DNA of 20,236 nucleotides from an uncultured Coprococcus sp. (GCA_900548315.1 URJU01000017.1:1-20236); one strand, 5' to 3'. Shown: positions 1-7,022, numbered from the stretch's first letter. Numbers and translations are program-made. Notes: generated by a model from the sequence alone, not told the origin.

Positions 1-43
1 TTACTACGCGTCTCGTGGGCTCGGAGATGTGTATAAGAGACAG
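1..43 (+). other. Residual Illumina Nextera i7 adapter (non-genomic)
   Basis: Positions 10-43 match the 34-base Nextera transposase read-2 adapter exactly as I know it. The last 19 bases (25-43) are the Tn5 mosaic end AGATGTGTATAAGAGACAG. Positions 2-9 (TACTACGC) match the adapter-strand form of Nextera XT index N719, and base 1 fits the final T of the P7 segment. This is library sequence left on the contig end, so genomic DNA starts at base 44. Recognised from memory, not by a search. Confidence 0.97.
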
Positions 44-729
44 TGAGAGAACTGGGCAAGGCCGGATATGAGGTCCCAGATGACAGAAGAAAATATAATT
101 GTGTGCTGGAAAATCTGCCGAGAGAACGAGAAGATTATTGCATCGTTGATGGAAGGGACAGGGATAGCGTGATATCAGCATGTATCACGGCTGCATGTGC
201 ACTCTGTTTTGCGGTGGTGGTCATAAAGTATTATGTAGGGTGGTGGCGCTGGATTCCCAGAGTGTCGATTCCTGGAATATGCCTGTGTATTGTTGCTGTA
301 TTCTGGGTGGCTGGGGCAGTTGTATATTATAGACAGTCTGACAATAGAAAATATAGAGGAAGGCTTGAACCAGTCGATGACAGAAAGGTGAGAACCTTTC
401 TGTTTAAGAAGATTATGACTGTACTTTTGGCTGGATTTGTATCCGTGATTTTGGATCTGGCTATGTTTTCTGCGGCTGGTTACATGGCCAAAGCGCAGGT
501 GGAGGCGGATGTTGAGAAGGTGAGATACGAGGTCGCTGGTATAAGCGATGTATCTCGTGACGGTCAAGATGGAACATACCAGCCAGGAGAGATAGACACG
601 GACAAGCTGAGCATAGATTTTCGGATGAAAGACGGACATCTTGAATGGCAGTCAGAGCACGGGCAGATGAAGCTTACGTATGTATATACATGGAAATATG
701 GGAAAACGGAAAGAAGTATCATCAGATGA
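43..729 (+). CDS. Truncated three-helix membrane protein, function unknown
   Basis: I do not recognise a family. About 228 residues are visible. Three hydrophobic segments lie at roughly residues 43-66, 74-96 and 123-147, with a charged N-terminal part and a C-terminal soluble part of about 80 residues. Basic stretches lie between helices 2 and 3 (around 97-124). The apparent GTG start at 43 is an artefact: its G is the last base of the sequencing adapter, and the only upstream in-frame stop also lies in adapter. The true gene therefore begins beyond the contig end, and this is a 3' fragment of unknown original length. Coding is supported by an uninterrupted frame and plausible membrane topology. 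Downstream are 94 bases without a clear terminator before a possible small peptide gene. Confidence 0.7.
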   Translation: MRELGKAGYEVPDDRRKYNCVLENLPREREDYCIVDGRDRDSVISACITAACALCFAVVVIKYYVGWWRWIPRVSIPGICLCIVAVFWVAGAVVYYRQSDNRKYRGRLEPVDDRKVRTFLFKKIMTVLLAGFVSVILDLAMFSAAGYMAKAQVEADVEKVRYEVAGISDVSRDGQDGTYQPGEIDTDKLSIDFRMKDGHLEWQSEHGQMKLTYVYTWKYGKTERSIIR

Positions 730-823
730 TTTTTGCGTAAATTTGTGCCTGTTCAGGCATAAAATCCCTCTCGTAGAACATAATAATAACAAGTTGTAAA
801 AGGGATGTGTATGGAGGTTCTAC

Positions 824-904
824 ATGACAAAAGCGGCAAAGATATATCTGGTGGTTCTCATATGGCTGTCAGCACTGGTGCAGCTGGCGGTGCTTCTAAT
901 CTAG
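824..904 (+). CDS. Possible 26-residue single-helix membrane peptide
   Basis: A short frame begins at ATG 824 and ends at TAG 902-904. It encodes a 26-residue peptide with a basic start (MTKAAK) followed by about 20 almost wholly hydrophobic residues, enough for one membrane helix. A GGAGG Shine-Dalgarno sequence at 813-817 sits 6 bases ahead of the ATG, a good spacing. The peptide resembles small membrane proteins or type I toxin-like peptides in layout only, and no family can be assigned. It could also be chance coding or the remnant of a longer gene, since no clear promoter is visible. The case rests on the ribosome binding site and the composition. Confidence 0.4.
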   Translation: MTKAAKIYLVVLIWLSALVQLAVLLI

Positions 905-1055
905 AATTTATTAGCTATTATCTGAATAGTGATTCGGATTTGATGGATTAAGTAAAATGTGTCTGCCTCTTGAGTCATTCCGGCATTGTTCAGAATGAAA
1001 TAACAGGTAACAATCTGTTTTGTTAAAGAATTAAATGAAAATATATATCATTACC
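905..1055. other. Gene-free stretch with two weak hairpins
   Basis: No convincing coding frame. Two small inverted repeats are visible: TCATTC (975-980) with GAATGA (993-998), and AACAG (1002-1006) with CTGTT (1015-1019). The second is followed by TTGTT and could act as a weak terminator for the small upstream frame. TTGTTA (1020-1025) and TATATC (1044-1049), 18 bases apart, could form a poor sigma-A promoter for the structured region that follows. Confidence 0.3.
1020..1049 (+). promoter_or_regulatory. Possible promoter ahead of structured leader
   Basis: TTGTTA (1020-1025) and TATATC (1044-1049) are separated by 18 bases in an A+T-rich stretch. This would start transcription near 1056 and include all the helices from 1075. 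A competing extended -10 element, TG-T-TAGAAT (1066-1074), would start near 1081 and cut off the first helix. Neither is strong, so the assignment is tentative. Confidence 0.25.
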
Positions 1056-1074
1056 AATGATTATATGTTAGAAT

Positions 1075-1316
1075 AAATCGACTTTGTTTCAAATTGCATG
1101 GATGCAGCCGTGGATATGCGGAATGTTTGGAGACAGGGTCGATTTTTCTGCATAAAATGCAGGATGATCTTCGTGGATTTCGGGAAAAATAGGAAGTCTG
1201 TTAGCTATTTTACCCTTGATACCGTGCCTTAAAATGTATCTCGACATGGAGAGGCAGGTGGATGGGGCTACTAACCGTTATCCATGCCATCACCCGGTAT
1301 CATAAAGGGGTTTTTT
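1075..1316 (+). ncRNA. Candidate structured RNA (leader or sRNA) upstream of potABCD
   Basis: Four helical elements follow one another with little between them. H1: AAATCGAC (1075-1082) pairs with GTCGATTT (1138-1145), extended inward by GTTTCAAA (1086-1093) with TTTGGAGAC (1126-1134, one bulge). H2: CTGCAT (1148-1153) with ATGCAG (1157-1162), loop AAA. H3: GGGAAAAATAG (1182-1192) with CTATTTTACCC (1205-1215), one mismatch. H4: a three-way junction of GATACCG (1218-1224)/CGGTATC (1295-1301), TGCCT (1225-1229)/AGGCA (1252-1256), and GGTG-G-ATGG (1257-1265)/CCATCACC (1287-1294), with no unpaired bases between the helices. GGGG and six T residues (1307-1316) follow. It does not match the T-box, TPP, SAM, FMN, lysine, cobalamin or glycine riboswitch cores I can recall. 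It could be a cis-acting leader for the polyamine transporter or a free small RNA ending at the T run. Confidence 0.5.
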
Positions 1317-1537
1317 CTTAACATGTTTTTGATTCCCCGACAGTATGAGGGCAAGATAAAGTTGTGCTCATGCGAGGAGAGCTATCAGATAGGCTTTTCG
1401 TTATTTGCTCCCCGGGCTGGTGAGATATACAGCAGTGATACATGGAGCGTGGATTTGTTTTCCGCTGACGGCGGGGCGGTCGCTCTTGTCGTCCATTTGG
1501 AATGGCAGATGACAAATGCGCTTTGTTGGGGCACTGT
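1317..1537. other. Gene-free remainder of potA leader, GC-rich hairpin
   Basis: No supported gene. An 87-codon open frame crosses this stretch but lacks a ribosome binding site and family-like sequence. One sizeable hairpin is visible: ATGGA (1442-1446) with TCCAT (1492-1496), GCG (1447-1449) with CGC (1481-1483), and an inner CCGC (1462-1465)/GCGG (1471-1474). It probably continues the untranslated leader of potA. Confidence 0.3.
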
Positions 1538-1574
1538 AAGTAAGTGACGGAGTATGTCACGATACTTAAGGAGG
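1538..1574 (+). promoter_or_regulatory. Hairpin abutting the potA ribosome binding site
   Basis: AAGTA (1538-1542) and GTGAC (1544-1548) pair with GTCAC (1556-1560) and TACTT (1563-1567), giving ten base pairs with a small internal loop and a 7-base apical loop. The Shine-Dalgarno AAGGAGG (1568-1574) begins at the very next base, 6 bases before ATG 1581. The stem leaves the site exposed, so it may stabilise the mRNA 5' end or take part in a translational switch with the upstream structure. Confidence 0.45.
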
Positions 1575-1580
1575 AAATAA

Positions 1581-3029
1581 ATGGAAAAAAACAACAATAA
1601 TTCCAACAATATCATTGAATTGAAAAACATTGTCAAGACCTATGACAATGGATTCACAGCAGTTGACGGCTTTAACCTCGAAGTGAAGAGAGGCGAGTTC
1701 GTCACGTTCTTAGGCCCTTCAGGCTGCGGAAAAACCACGACACTTAGAATGATAGCAGGATTCGAGATTCCTACTTCAGGAGAGATATTACTGAATGGAC
1801 AGGATATCAGTAAGCTTCCACCGAATAAGAGACCTATCAACACGGTCTTTCAGAGGTATGCGCTGTTCCCACATCTTAATATCTTTGACAACATAGCATT
1901 TGGCCTCAAGCTCAAGAAGCTTCCTAAGGCAGAGATCGTGAAGAAGGTCAAGAAGGTCCTTGAGATGGTTGACCTTGAGGGCTTTGAGGACAGAAAAGTT
2001 GCCACGCTTTCGGGTGGACAGCAGCAGAGAATAGCTATAGCGAGAGCCCTTGTCAATGAGCCAGAGATACTTCTTCTGGATGAGCCTCTTGGCGCACTGG
2101 ATCTCAAGATGAGAAAAGAGATGCAGATAGAGCTCAAGGGAATGCATGACAGGCTGGGAATCACTTTTATCTATGTAACACATGACCAGGAGGAAGCACT
2201 CACCATGTCAGACAAGATAGTTGTCATGAGCGAGGGTGAGATACAGCAGATAGGAACTCCTGAAGATATATATAATGAGCCAAAGAATGCATTTGTTGCG
2301 GATTTCATAGGCGAGAGTAACATCTTCAACGGAATCATGACGGGCAAGTTAAAGGTAAGATTCTGTGGTGCAGAATTTGTCTGTCTGGATGACGTGGAGA
2401 TTGGAACAAAGGTGGACGCCGTAGTAAGACCGGAGGATGTGATGATTACTACACCTGAACAGGGCGCTGTAAAGGGCGTTGTGACATCTGTCGTATTCAA
2501 AGGTGTACACTATGAGATCACCGTTGAGTCCGGAAGGAATGAGATAGTTATTCAGACCACAAAGTCCGCTAAGGTTGGAGATAAGGTTGGTCTCAATGTT
2601 GAACCTGATGGAATCCACATCATGATATCAGAGACTGCAATCAACAAGATAGAGAGCTCAGTCAACAGAAATTATGCCCTCGGCGTATTTGACGGTAAGG
2701 TATCATGCGATCTCACGGAGATCGTTCCGGGTTCAGCCATGAAGGATGGCGTGCTGGTGGATGCGAATGGTGAGGCGATAGACCGTGAGAAGATCAAGGT
2801 AATAGTATCTATACTTCCAGAGGATATCGACATGAGTGATGACGAGGAAGCGGGTATACTCTGCGGACATATCATCAATCTTATATACAAGGGAGACCAC
2901 TACAGCTATGTGGTGAGAACTGACAATGAGGAGGACTTTATCGTGGATGACGAGTATCTGTGGAACATGGAGGACAGAGTCAGCCTGATAATTCCAGAGG
3001 ACAAGATGAAGTTTTCACTTAAGAGATAG
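1581..3029 (+). CDS. potA: Spermidine/putrescine ABC transporter ATPase PotA, long form
   Basis: This is the cytoplasmic ATPase that drives polyamine import through PotBC. The ATPase domain (residues 10-240) has a Walker A GPSGCGKT (45-52), a Q-loop Gln91, a signature LSGGQ (143-147), a Walker B LLLDEP (164-169) and a switch His201. After it comes a TOBE domain (about 245-350, with RPED at 283-286 and FKGVHY at 306-311). Unusually, a second copy follows at about 370-482 (LPED at 412-415, YKGDHY at 436-441), offset by about 130 residues. The protein is 482 residues long, against about 350-380 for ordinary PotA. The start at 1581 is set by AAGGAGG at 1568-1574. It is the first gene of potABCD, 14 bases from the chosen potB start. 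Family identity is firm. The exact polyamine preference is inferred from the neighbours. Confidence 0.95.
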   Translation: MEKNNNNSNNIIELKNIVKTYDNGFTAVDGFNLEVKRGEFVTFLGPSGCGKTTTLRMIAGFEIPTSGEILLNGQDISKLPPNKRPINTVFQRYALFPHLNIFDNIAFGLKLKKLPKAEIVKKVKKVLEMVDLEGFEDRKVATLSGGQQQRIAIARALVNEPEILLLDEPLGALDLKMRKEMQIELKGMHDRLGITFIYVTHDQEEALTMSDKIVVMSEGEIQQIGTPEDIYNEPKNAFVADFIGESNIFNGIMTGKLKVRFCGAEFVCLDDVEIGTKVDAVVRPEDVMITTPEQGAVKGVVTSVVFKGVHYEITVESGRNEIVIQTTKSAKVGDKVGLNVEPDGIHIMISETAINKIESSVNRNYALGVFDGKVSCDLTEIVPGSAMKDGVLVDANGEAIDREKIKVIVSILPEDIDMSDDEEAGILCGHIINLIYKGDHYSYVVRTDNEEDFIVDDEYLWNMEDRVSLIIPEDKMKFSLKR

Positions 3030-3043
3030 ATGGAGGGATGAAC

Positions 3044-3844
3044 ATGAACGGCTTACGTTTTTCAAGAAAACAGCTGGGCATCCCATACGCATTATTTCTC
3101 ATATGCTTTGTAGTTGCACCACTGTTTGTAATTATTTATTATGCCTTCACCAACGGCGAGGGCAGGTTTACATTTGACAATCTGACGGGATTCTTTACCA
3201 GCCCGAACACCATAGGTACTCTGGCGTACAGCTTTCTGCTTGCCATAGTGACTACTCTGGTGTGTCTGCTGCTGGCATATCCGATCGCATATATACTTGC
3301 GAGAAGCGAGATGAAAAGGAAATCGGTAATTGTCATGATGTTCGTGCTCCCGATGTGGATCAATTTTACACTGAGGATCACAGCACTCAAGGAGGTACTC
3401 ACGGTTATAGAGGGCAATCTGGCATTCCACCCGTTTCTTAATTCGGTTATAGGAATGACATATGATTTCCTGCCATTTATGATACTTCCTATATACACAA
3501 CCATATTGAAACTTGACAACAGCCTTATGGAGGCCGCTGTGGATCTTGGGGCAAATAGTTTCCAGACATTTGTCAAGGTTACACTTCCGCTCACCGTTCC
3601 GGGAATCGTAAGCGGAATAGTTATGGTATTTTTGCCGTCTATGACTAACTATGTTGTGCTTGACATGCTTTACAACAGCACATATATCATGGGTAGTCTG
3701 ATAGGAAGCTACTTCTCAGCATACAACTGGAACGGCGGTTCCATGATAGCACTCGTCCTTCTTGTGATAATACTTGTATTCACACTTGTGACGAACAAGT
3801 ACACGGATGACGACGGTGGAAGCAGAGGAGGTGCGTTGTTATAA
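3044..3844 (+). CDS. potB: Spermidine/putrescine ABC transporter permease PotB
   Basis: One of two integral membrane subunits forming the polyamine channel. It has 266 residues and about six hydrophobic helices. The cytoplasmic EAA loop that docks on PotA is clear at about 163-189 (MEAAVDLGA, then LPLTVPGI). I chose ATG 3044 rather than the ATG at 3038 because the GGAGGG ribosome binding site (3032-3037) is 6 bases from 3044 but directly abuts 3038; the longer form would add only two residues. The stop codon TAA (3842-3844) shares its last base with the potC ATG, so the two permeases are translationally coupled. The C-terminus after the last helix is short and hydrophilic (NKYTDDDGGS). Nothing looks broken. 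Confidence 0.95.
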   Translation: MNGLRFSRKQLGIPYALFLICFVVAPLFVIIYYAFTNGEGRFTFDNLTGFFTSPNTIGTLAYSFLLAIVTTLVCLLLAYPIAYILARSEMKRKSVIVMMFVLPMWINFTLRITALKEVLTVIEGNLAFHPFLNSVIGMTYDFLPFMILPIYTTILKLDNSLMEAAVDLGANSFQTFVKVTLPLTVPGIVSGIVMVFLPSMTNYVVLDMLYNSTYIMGSLIGSYFSAYNWNGGSMIALVLLVIILVFTLVTNKYTDDDGGSRGGALL

Positions 3845-4635
3845 TGAAGAAATGGTCTAAGATTATATTTATATGCATTATGCTGCTTCTCATATATATG
3901 CCTATACTGATACTGGCTGTGTACAGCTTCACGACATCGGCAAATATTGGAAGCATTCACGGATGGTCGCTCCACAATTATGTGACTCTGTTTACCAAAG
4001 ATGAGCTGAGGTCAATGATCGTTGGAACTGTTCTTCTGGCTGCCGGTTCAGCACTGATAGCAACCATACTCGGAACACTCGGTGCCATAGGTGCTTTTTA
4101 TTCAAAAAAATGGGCTTCAGCATCAATAAATGCCATGAATGAGGTGCCTGTTGTAAATGCAGATGTTGTGACAGGTTTCTCTATATGTATACTGCTCATA
4201 GTTGCATTTGGCATGAGCAAGGACAGCTATGTTCCACTTGTCATCGGCCATGTGGTGCTGTCTGCACCTTTTGTATATCTGTCAGTGGTGCCAAAGCTCA
4301 AGCAGATGGACAGCAGTCTGTATGAGGCTGCGTTAGATCTGGGAGCTACACCTTTCCAGGGACTCACAAAGGTAGTGATACCTCAGATACTTCCGGGTAT
4401 TATCTCGGGATTTGCGCTGGCTGTTACATTGTCACTGGATGATTACTTCATCGCGACATACACCAAGCCTGCGACATTTGACACCATAAGTACTTACGTT
4501 GTAAATGCGACAAAGGGTTCACAGACGGAAGTTAAGACAGCCCTGTGGGCGCTCTCAACAGTCATATTTGCACTGGTTGTCATAATCGTTGTGGCTATGA
4601 ATGTGACCGGAAGAAAGAAGGAGGTGGAGCGATGA
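3844..4635 (+). CDS. potC: Spermidine/putrescine ABC transporter permease PotC
   Basis: The second channel-forming permease of the polyamine importer, 263 residues with about six membrane helices. The first helix (residues 7-29) acts as the membrane-entry signal. The EAA loop is at about 160-186 (YEAALDLGATPF, then PQILPGI), matching the PotC/PotB type. The segment around LSLDDYFIA (197-204) resembles the conserved PotC helix region near the translocation path. The start overlaps the potB stop by one base, and the Shine-Dalgarno AGAGGAGG (3824-3831) lies inside potB, 12 bases upstream. That spacing is long and implies coupled translation. Its stop TGA (4633-4635) overlaps the potD ATG (4632-4634). 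Confidence 0.95.
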   Translation: MKKWSKIIFICIMLLLIYMPILILAVYSFTTSANIGSIHGWSLHNYVTLFTKDELRSMIVGTVLLAAGSALIATILGTLGAIGAFYSKKWASASINAMNEVPVVNADVVTGFSICILLIVAFGMSKDSYVPLVIGHVVLSAPFVYLSVVPKLKQMDSSLYEAALDLGATPFQGLTKVVIPQILPGIISGFALAVTLSLDDYFIATYTKPATFDTISTYVVNATKGSQTEVKTALWALSTVIFALVVIIVVAMNVTGRKKEVER

Positions 4636-6260
4636 TAAGACATAGATGTTTTGGATGTTCGATTTCCAGAAAGCTGGCGGCAGCAGTCATGGCTGTTTCA
4701 TTGCTTGCCGGACAGATGCTGCCGGTAATGGCGGCGGAGGATGCAGGAGCTTCGGCAGATGACTCTCAGTCAGTTGCAAGTTCAGCAAATGACAGTGCAG
4801 CGAATGATGCGGCGTCCGTCAATAACAAAGGTGCATCTGATACTGAAAAAGAGGTCACTCTCAGAGTGTGCAGCTGGGAAGAGTACATTGATGAGGGCGG
4901 CTGGGATGAAGACGAAGCCATGGAACTGGACAATGGAACAACTATATTTGGCGAGAATTCCATGGTGGAGGATTTTGAGAACTGGTATTACGAGAATTAT
5001 GGTGTGAAGGTGAATGTTCAATATTCATGCTTTGGTACCAATGAGGATCTCTATAACATGCTGACTCTTGGCGATGTGTATGATCTTGTATGTCCTTCAG
5101 AGTACATGATCATGAAGCTTATGTCTGAGAGCAAGCTTGAACCTTTGTCTGATGGCTTTTTTGATGAAAATAACGACAAGAATTATTATATAAATGGTGT
5201 GTCGCCATATATTCGAGATACATTTGAGACTCATGAGATAAATGGTGAGACCTGGAGCAAATATGCGGCTGGCTTCATGTTTGGAATTACGGGAATTCTA
5301 TACAATCCGGAGAAGATGACTGCTGACGAGGCGGGAACATGGACGGTCCTCAACAACCCTAAATTTGCAAAACAGATCACCATAAAAGACAATGTCAGAG
5401 ATTCCTACTTCGCTGCGGTCGGAGCATTGCAGAGGGACAAGCTGATGGACCCTGGATTCAGGGCTCAGGATGATTACTCAGAGCAGCTCAAGGATATCAT
5501 GAACGATGTCAGTCCTGAGACGATAGCAAAGTCGCAGGATCTTCTTCAGGATATAAAGGACAATGTGTATTCATTTGAGACCGACAGCGGCAAGGCCGAC
5601 ATGATAACAGGAAAGGTTGTTGCGAATTACCAGTGGTCAGGAGATGCAGTATATGCCATGGATCAGGCTGAGGAGGATGGTGTGCAGCTTGACTTTGCGG
5701 TCCCTGAGGAATGTACAAATCTGTACTTTGACGGATGGGTTATGCTGAAAAATGGAATAGACGGTGACGCTGACAGAAAGCAGGCGGCCGAGGCGTTTAT
5801 CAACTTCGTATCAAGACCTGACAATGCAGTCCGCAACATGTATTACATTGGTTATACCTCCGTCATAGCAGGTGGGGATGACGATACGGTATATTCTTAT
5901 CTGGATTACACTTATGGTGCAGAGGATGACGAGGAGGACGTTGTTGATTATCCACTTGGATATTTCTTCACAGGGGACAACTCAGATCCTGACTACGTTC
6001 TCAGAGCTCCTGCGGAACAGATCGACAGACAGCTTGGGGCTCAGTATCCATCACAGGACGCCATAGAGAGAAGTGCGGTCATGGAGTATTTCGATGAGGA
6101 TGCCACCAAGGATATCAACCAGATGTGGATCAACATCAGATGCTACAATATCAAAGATGTGCCGACATGGGCATGGTTTATTGTGGCAGCGGTGATCGGT
6201 GCACTGGCCGGAGTGATCGTATATCATAAAAGGTCAAAGAAATTTTATCTTGGGAAATAG
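4632..6260 (+). CDS. potD: Polyamine-binding protein PotD with C-terminal membrane anchor
   Basis: Extracellular solute-binding protein that captures spermidine/putrescine for PotBC. The start is ATG 4632 (ATGA overlap with the potC stop, GGTGG just upstream), not an earlier in-frame ATG inside potC. That gives 542 residues against about 350 for typical PotD. The order is: a signal peptide (about 1-34, cleavage likely after VMA) without a lipobox cysteine; a Ser/Asp/Ala-rich linker (35-75); then the binding domain (about 76-490). Family marks are ASWEEY-like CSWEEYID (80-87), YQWSGDA (333-339), FDGWVML (366-372) and INFVSRPDNA (390-399). A hydrophobic helix (about 512-530) and a basic tail (KRSKK) end the protein, so it seems anchored by its C-terminus instead of by lipid. 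An acidic insert lies at 425-440. Last gene of the operon. Confidence 0.93.
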   Translation: MIRHRCFGCSISRKLAAAVMAVSLLAGQMLPVMAAEDAGASADDSQSVASSANDSAANDAASVNNKGASDTEKEVTLRVCSWEEYIDEGGWDEDEAMELDNGTTIFGENSMVEDFENWYYENYGVKVNVQYSCFGTNEDLYNMLTLGDVYDLVCPSEYMIMKLMSESKLEPLSDGFFDENNDKNYYINGVSPYIRDTFETHEINGETWSKYAAGFMFGITGILYNPEKMTADEAGTWTVLNNPKFAKQITIKDNVRDSYFAAVGALQRDKLMDPGFRAQDDYSEQLKDIMNDVSPETIAKSQDLLQDIKDNVYSFETDSGKADMITGKVVANYQWSGDAVYAMDQAEEDGVQLDFAVPEECTNLYFDGWVMLKNGIDGDADRKQAAEAFINFVSRPDNAVRNMYYIGYTSVIAGGDDDTVYSYLDYTYGAEDDEEDVVDYPLGYFFTGDNSDPDYVLRAPAEQIDRQLGAQYPSQDAIERSAVMEYFDEDATKDINQMWINIRCYNIKDVPTWAWFIVAAVIGALAGVIVYHKRSKKFYLGK

Positions 6261-6276
6261 AATAATATAAAATTAA

Positions 6277-6318
6277 AGCCGCAGAATTGCTGACATACAA
6301 TTCTGCGGCTGTGTTTTT
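6277..6318. terminator. Bidirectional intrinsic terminator after potD
   Basis: A perfect 13-bp stem, AGCCGCAGAATTG (6277-6289) with CAATTCTGCGGCT (6298-6310), has an 8-base loop and is followed by GTGTTTTT (6311-6318). On the minus strand the stem is followed by TTTAATTTTAT, so it should also end the convergent phosphoribosyltransferase transcript. Confidence 0.92.
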
Positions 6319-6342
6319 ATGCAAGGTGGTAATCAAATTATA

Positions 6343-6984
6343 TTACAGCATCGAATATCCATAGCTGTTGACAATGGCCTCGATCTTTTTGCCGGCCTTG
6401 CACATAGGACATTCGTCAACGGAATAAGATGCGTAATCGTCTATATCCTTTTTGTTGAACAGAGAGTGAACCTCGTGTCCCGCTACTTCGTCAGTTGCCG
6501 AGAATATAGCTGAGATACCTGAAATGGTTCCACCGTAATACTCGATACATTCAATACTCTGCTTTATAGTCTTTCCTGTTGTGGCTGAAGCCAGAAGCAG
6601 GAGGATGTTCTTATCTTTAATCATAGGCTGGAGATTGTCTCTGAAGATCAGCTGACCTGATGAGTGAACCTCAGGAGTCATGATGTAAATGGTCTGGTGC
6701 TGGTTCATTGACACTATGCCGTTCTCTGTGAGCGCATTTGCCAGATATGCACCTATGACTTCTGTGCCATCCATACACACGATGGTATCAACGATGGTGG
6801 TTGCCACGTACTCTGTTGCCATAGATTTGGCAGCAGCAAGAGCCATTTTTCTTCTGCTCTTGAGGGTTGTCATGTCGATGTATTTGTTGATATGAGAGTG
6901 GTTCGTTGCGAAATGTCCGTCAACCACCTTAATATCAAGCGCGTTATTATAGGATGATGTAATCTTTGTTGTAATGTTTTCCAT
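6343..6984 (-). CDS. PyrE-like phosphoribosyltransferase with altered PRPP loop
   Basis: A 213-residue protein with a type I phosphoribosyltransferase fold, closest in feel to orotate phosphoribosyltransferase-like proteins. The PRPP loop is at about 127-140 (ILLLLASATTGKTI). The TTGKT part fits the family, but the two acidic residues that normally precede it (as in VDDV) are Leu131-Ala132 here. An MDGTEVIGAYLANAL segment (71-85) sits where the family has its N-terminal substrate-loop strand and helix. A CPMC pair (192-195) near the C-terminus recalls the cysteine pair of some PyrE-like proteins and might bind metal. GGAG lies upstream of the ATG, with a consensus TATAAT farther up (minus strand, 7018-7013). 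It follows the aminotransferase on the same strand by 105 bases. Substrate unknown; a true pyrE role is doubtful. Confidence 0.8.
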   Translation of the reverse strand: MENITTKITSSYNNALDIKVVDGHFATNHSHINKYIDMTTLKSRRKMALAAAKSMATEYVATTIVDTIVCMDGTEVIGAYLANALTENGIVSMNQHQTIYIMTPEVHSSGQLIFRDNLQPMIKDKNILLLLASATTGKTIKQSIECIEYYGGTISGISAIFSATDEVAGHEVHSLFNKKDIDDYASYSVDECPMCKAGKKIEAIVNSYGYSML

Positions 6985-7012
6985 AGCCTTTATTCTCCTT
7001 TTTAAAATTTGA

Positions 7013-7018
7013 ATTATA
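7013..7018 (-). promoter_or_regulatory. Possible -10 box for the phosphoribosyltransferase gene
   Basis: Reads TATAAT on the minus strand, 29 bases before the ATG. No good -35 element is found 16-18 bases upstream, where the inverted repeat 7023-7060 lies instead. An activator-dependent or repressor-overlapped promoter is possible. Confidence 0.25.
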
Positions 7019-7022
7019 ATCG

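Noticed and set aside
1066..1074. Extended -10 (TG-T-TAGAAT) as the leader promoter
   Set aside because: It would start transcription near 1081 and exclude the 5' arm of the first strong helix; it also lacks a -35. Kept only as an alternative.
1284..1547. 87-codon open frame on the plus strand upstream of potA
   Set aside because: It has no ribosome binding site, starts within the three-way junction helix, and its sequence lacks family-like features; hairpins explain the region better.
4545..4631. Upstream in-frame extension of potD
   Set aside because: It lies entirely inside potC and would put 29 polar, cysteine-containing residues before the signal peptide. ATG 4632 with the ATGA overlap fits far better.
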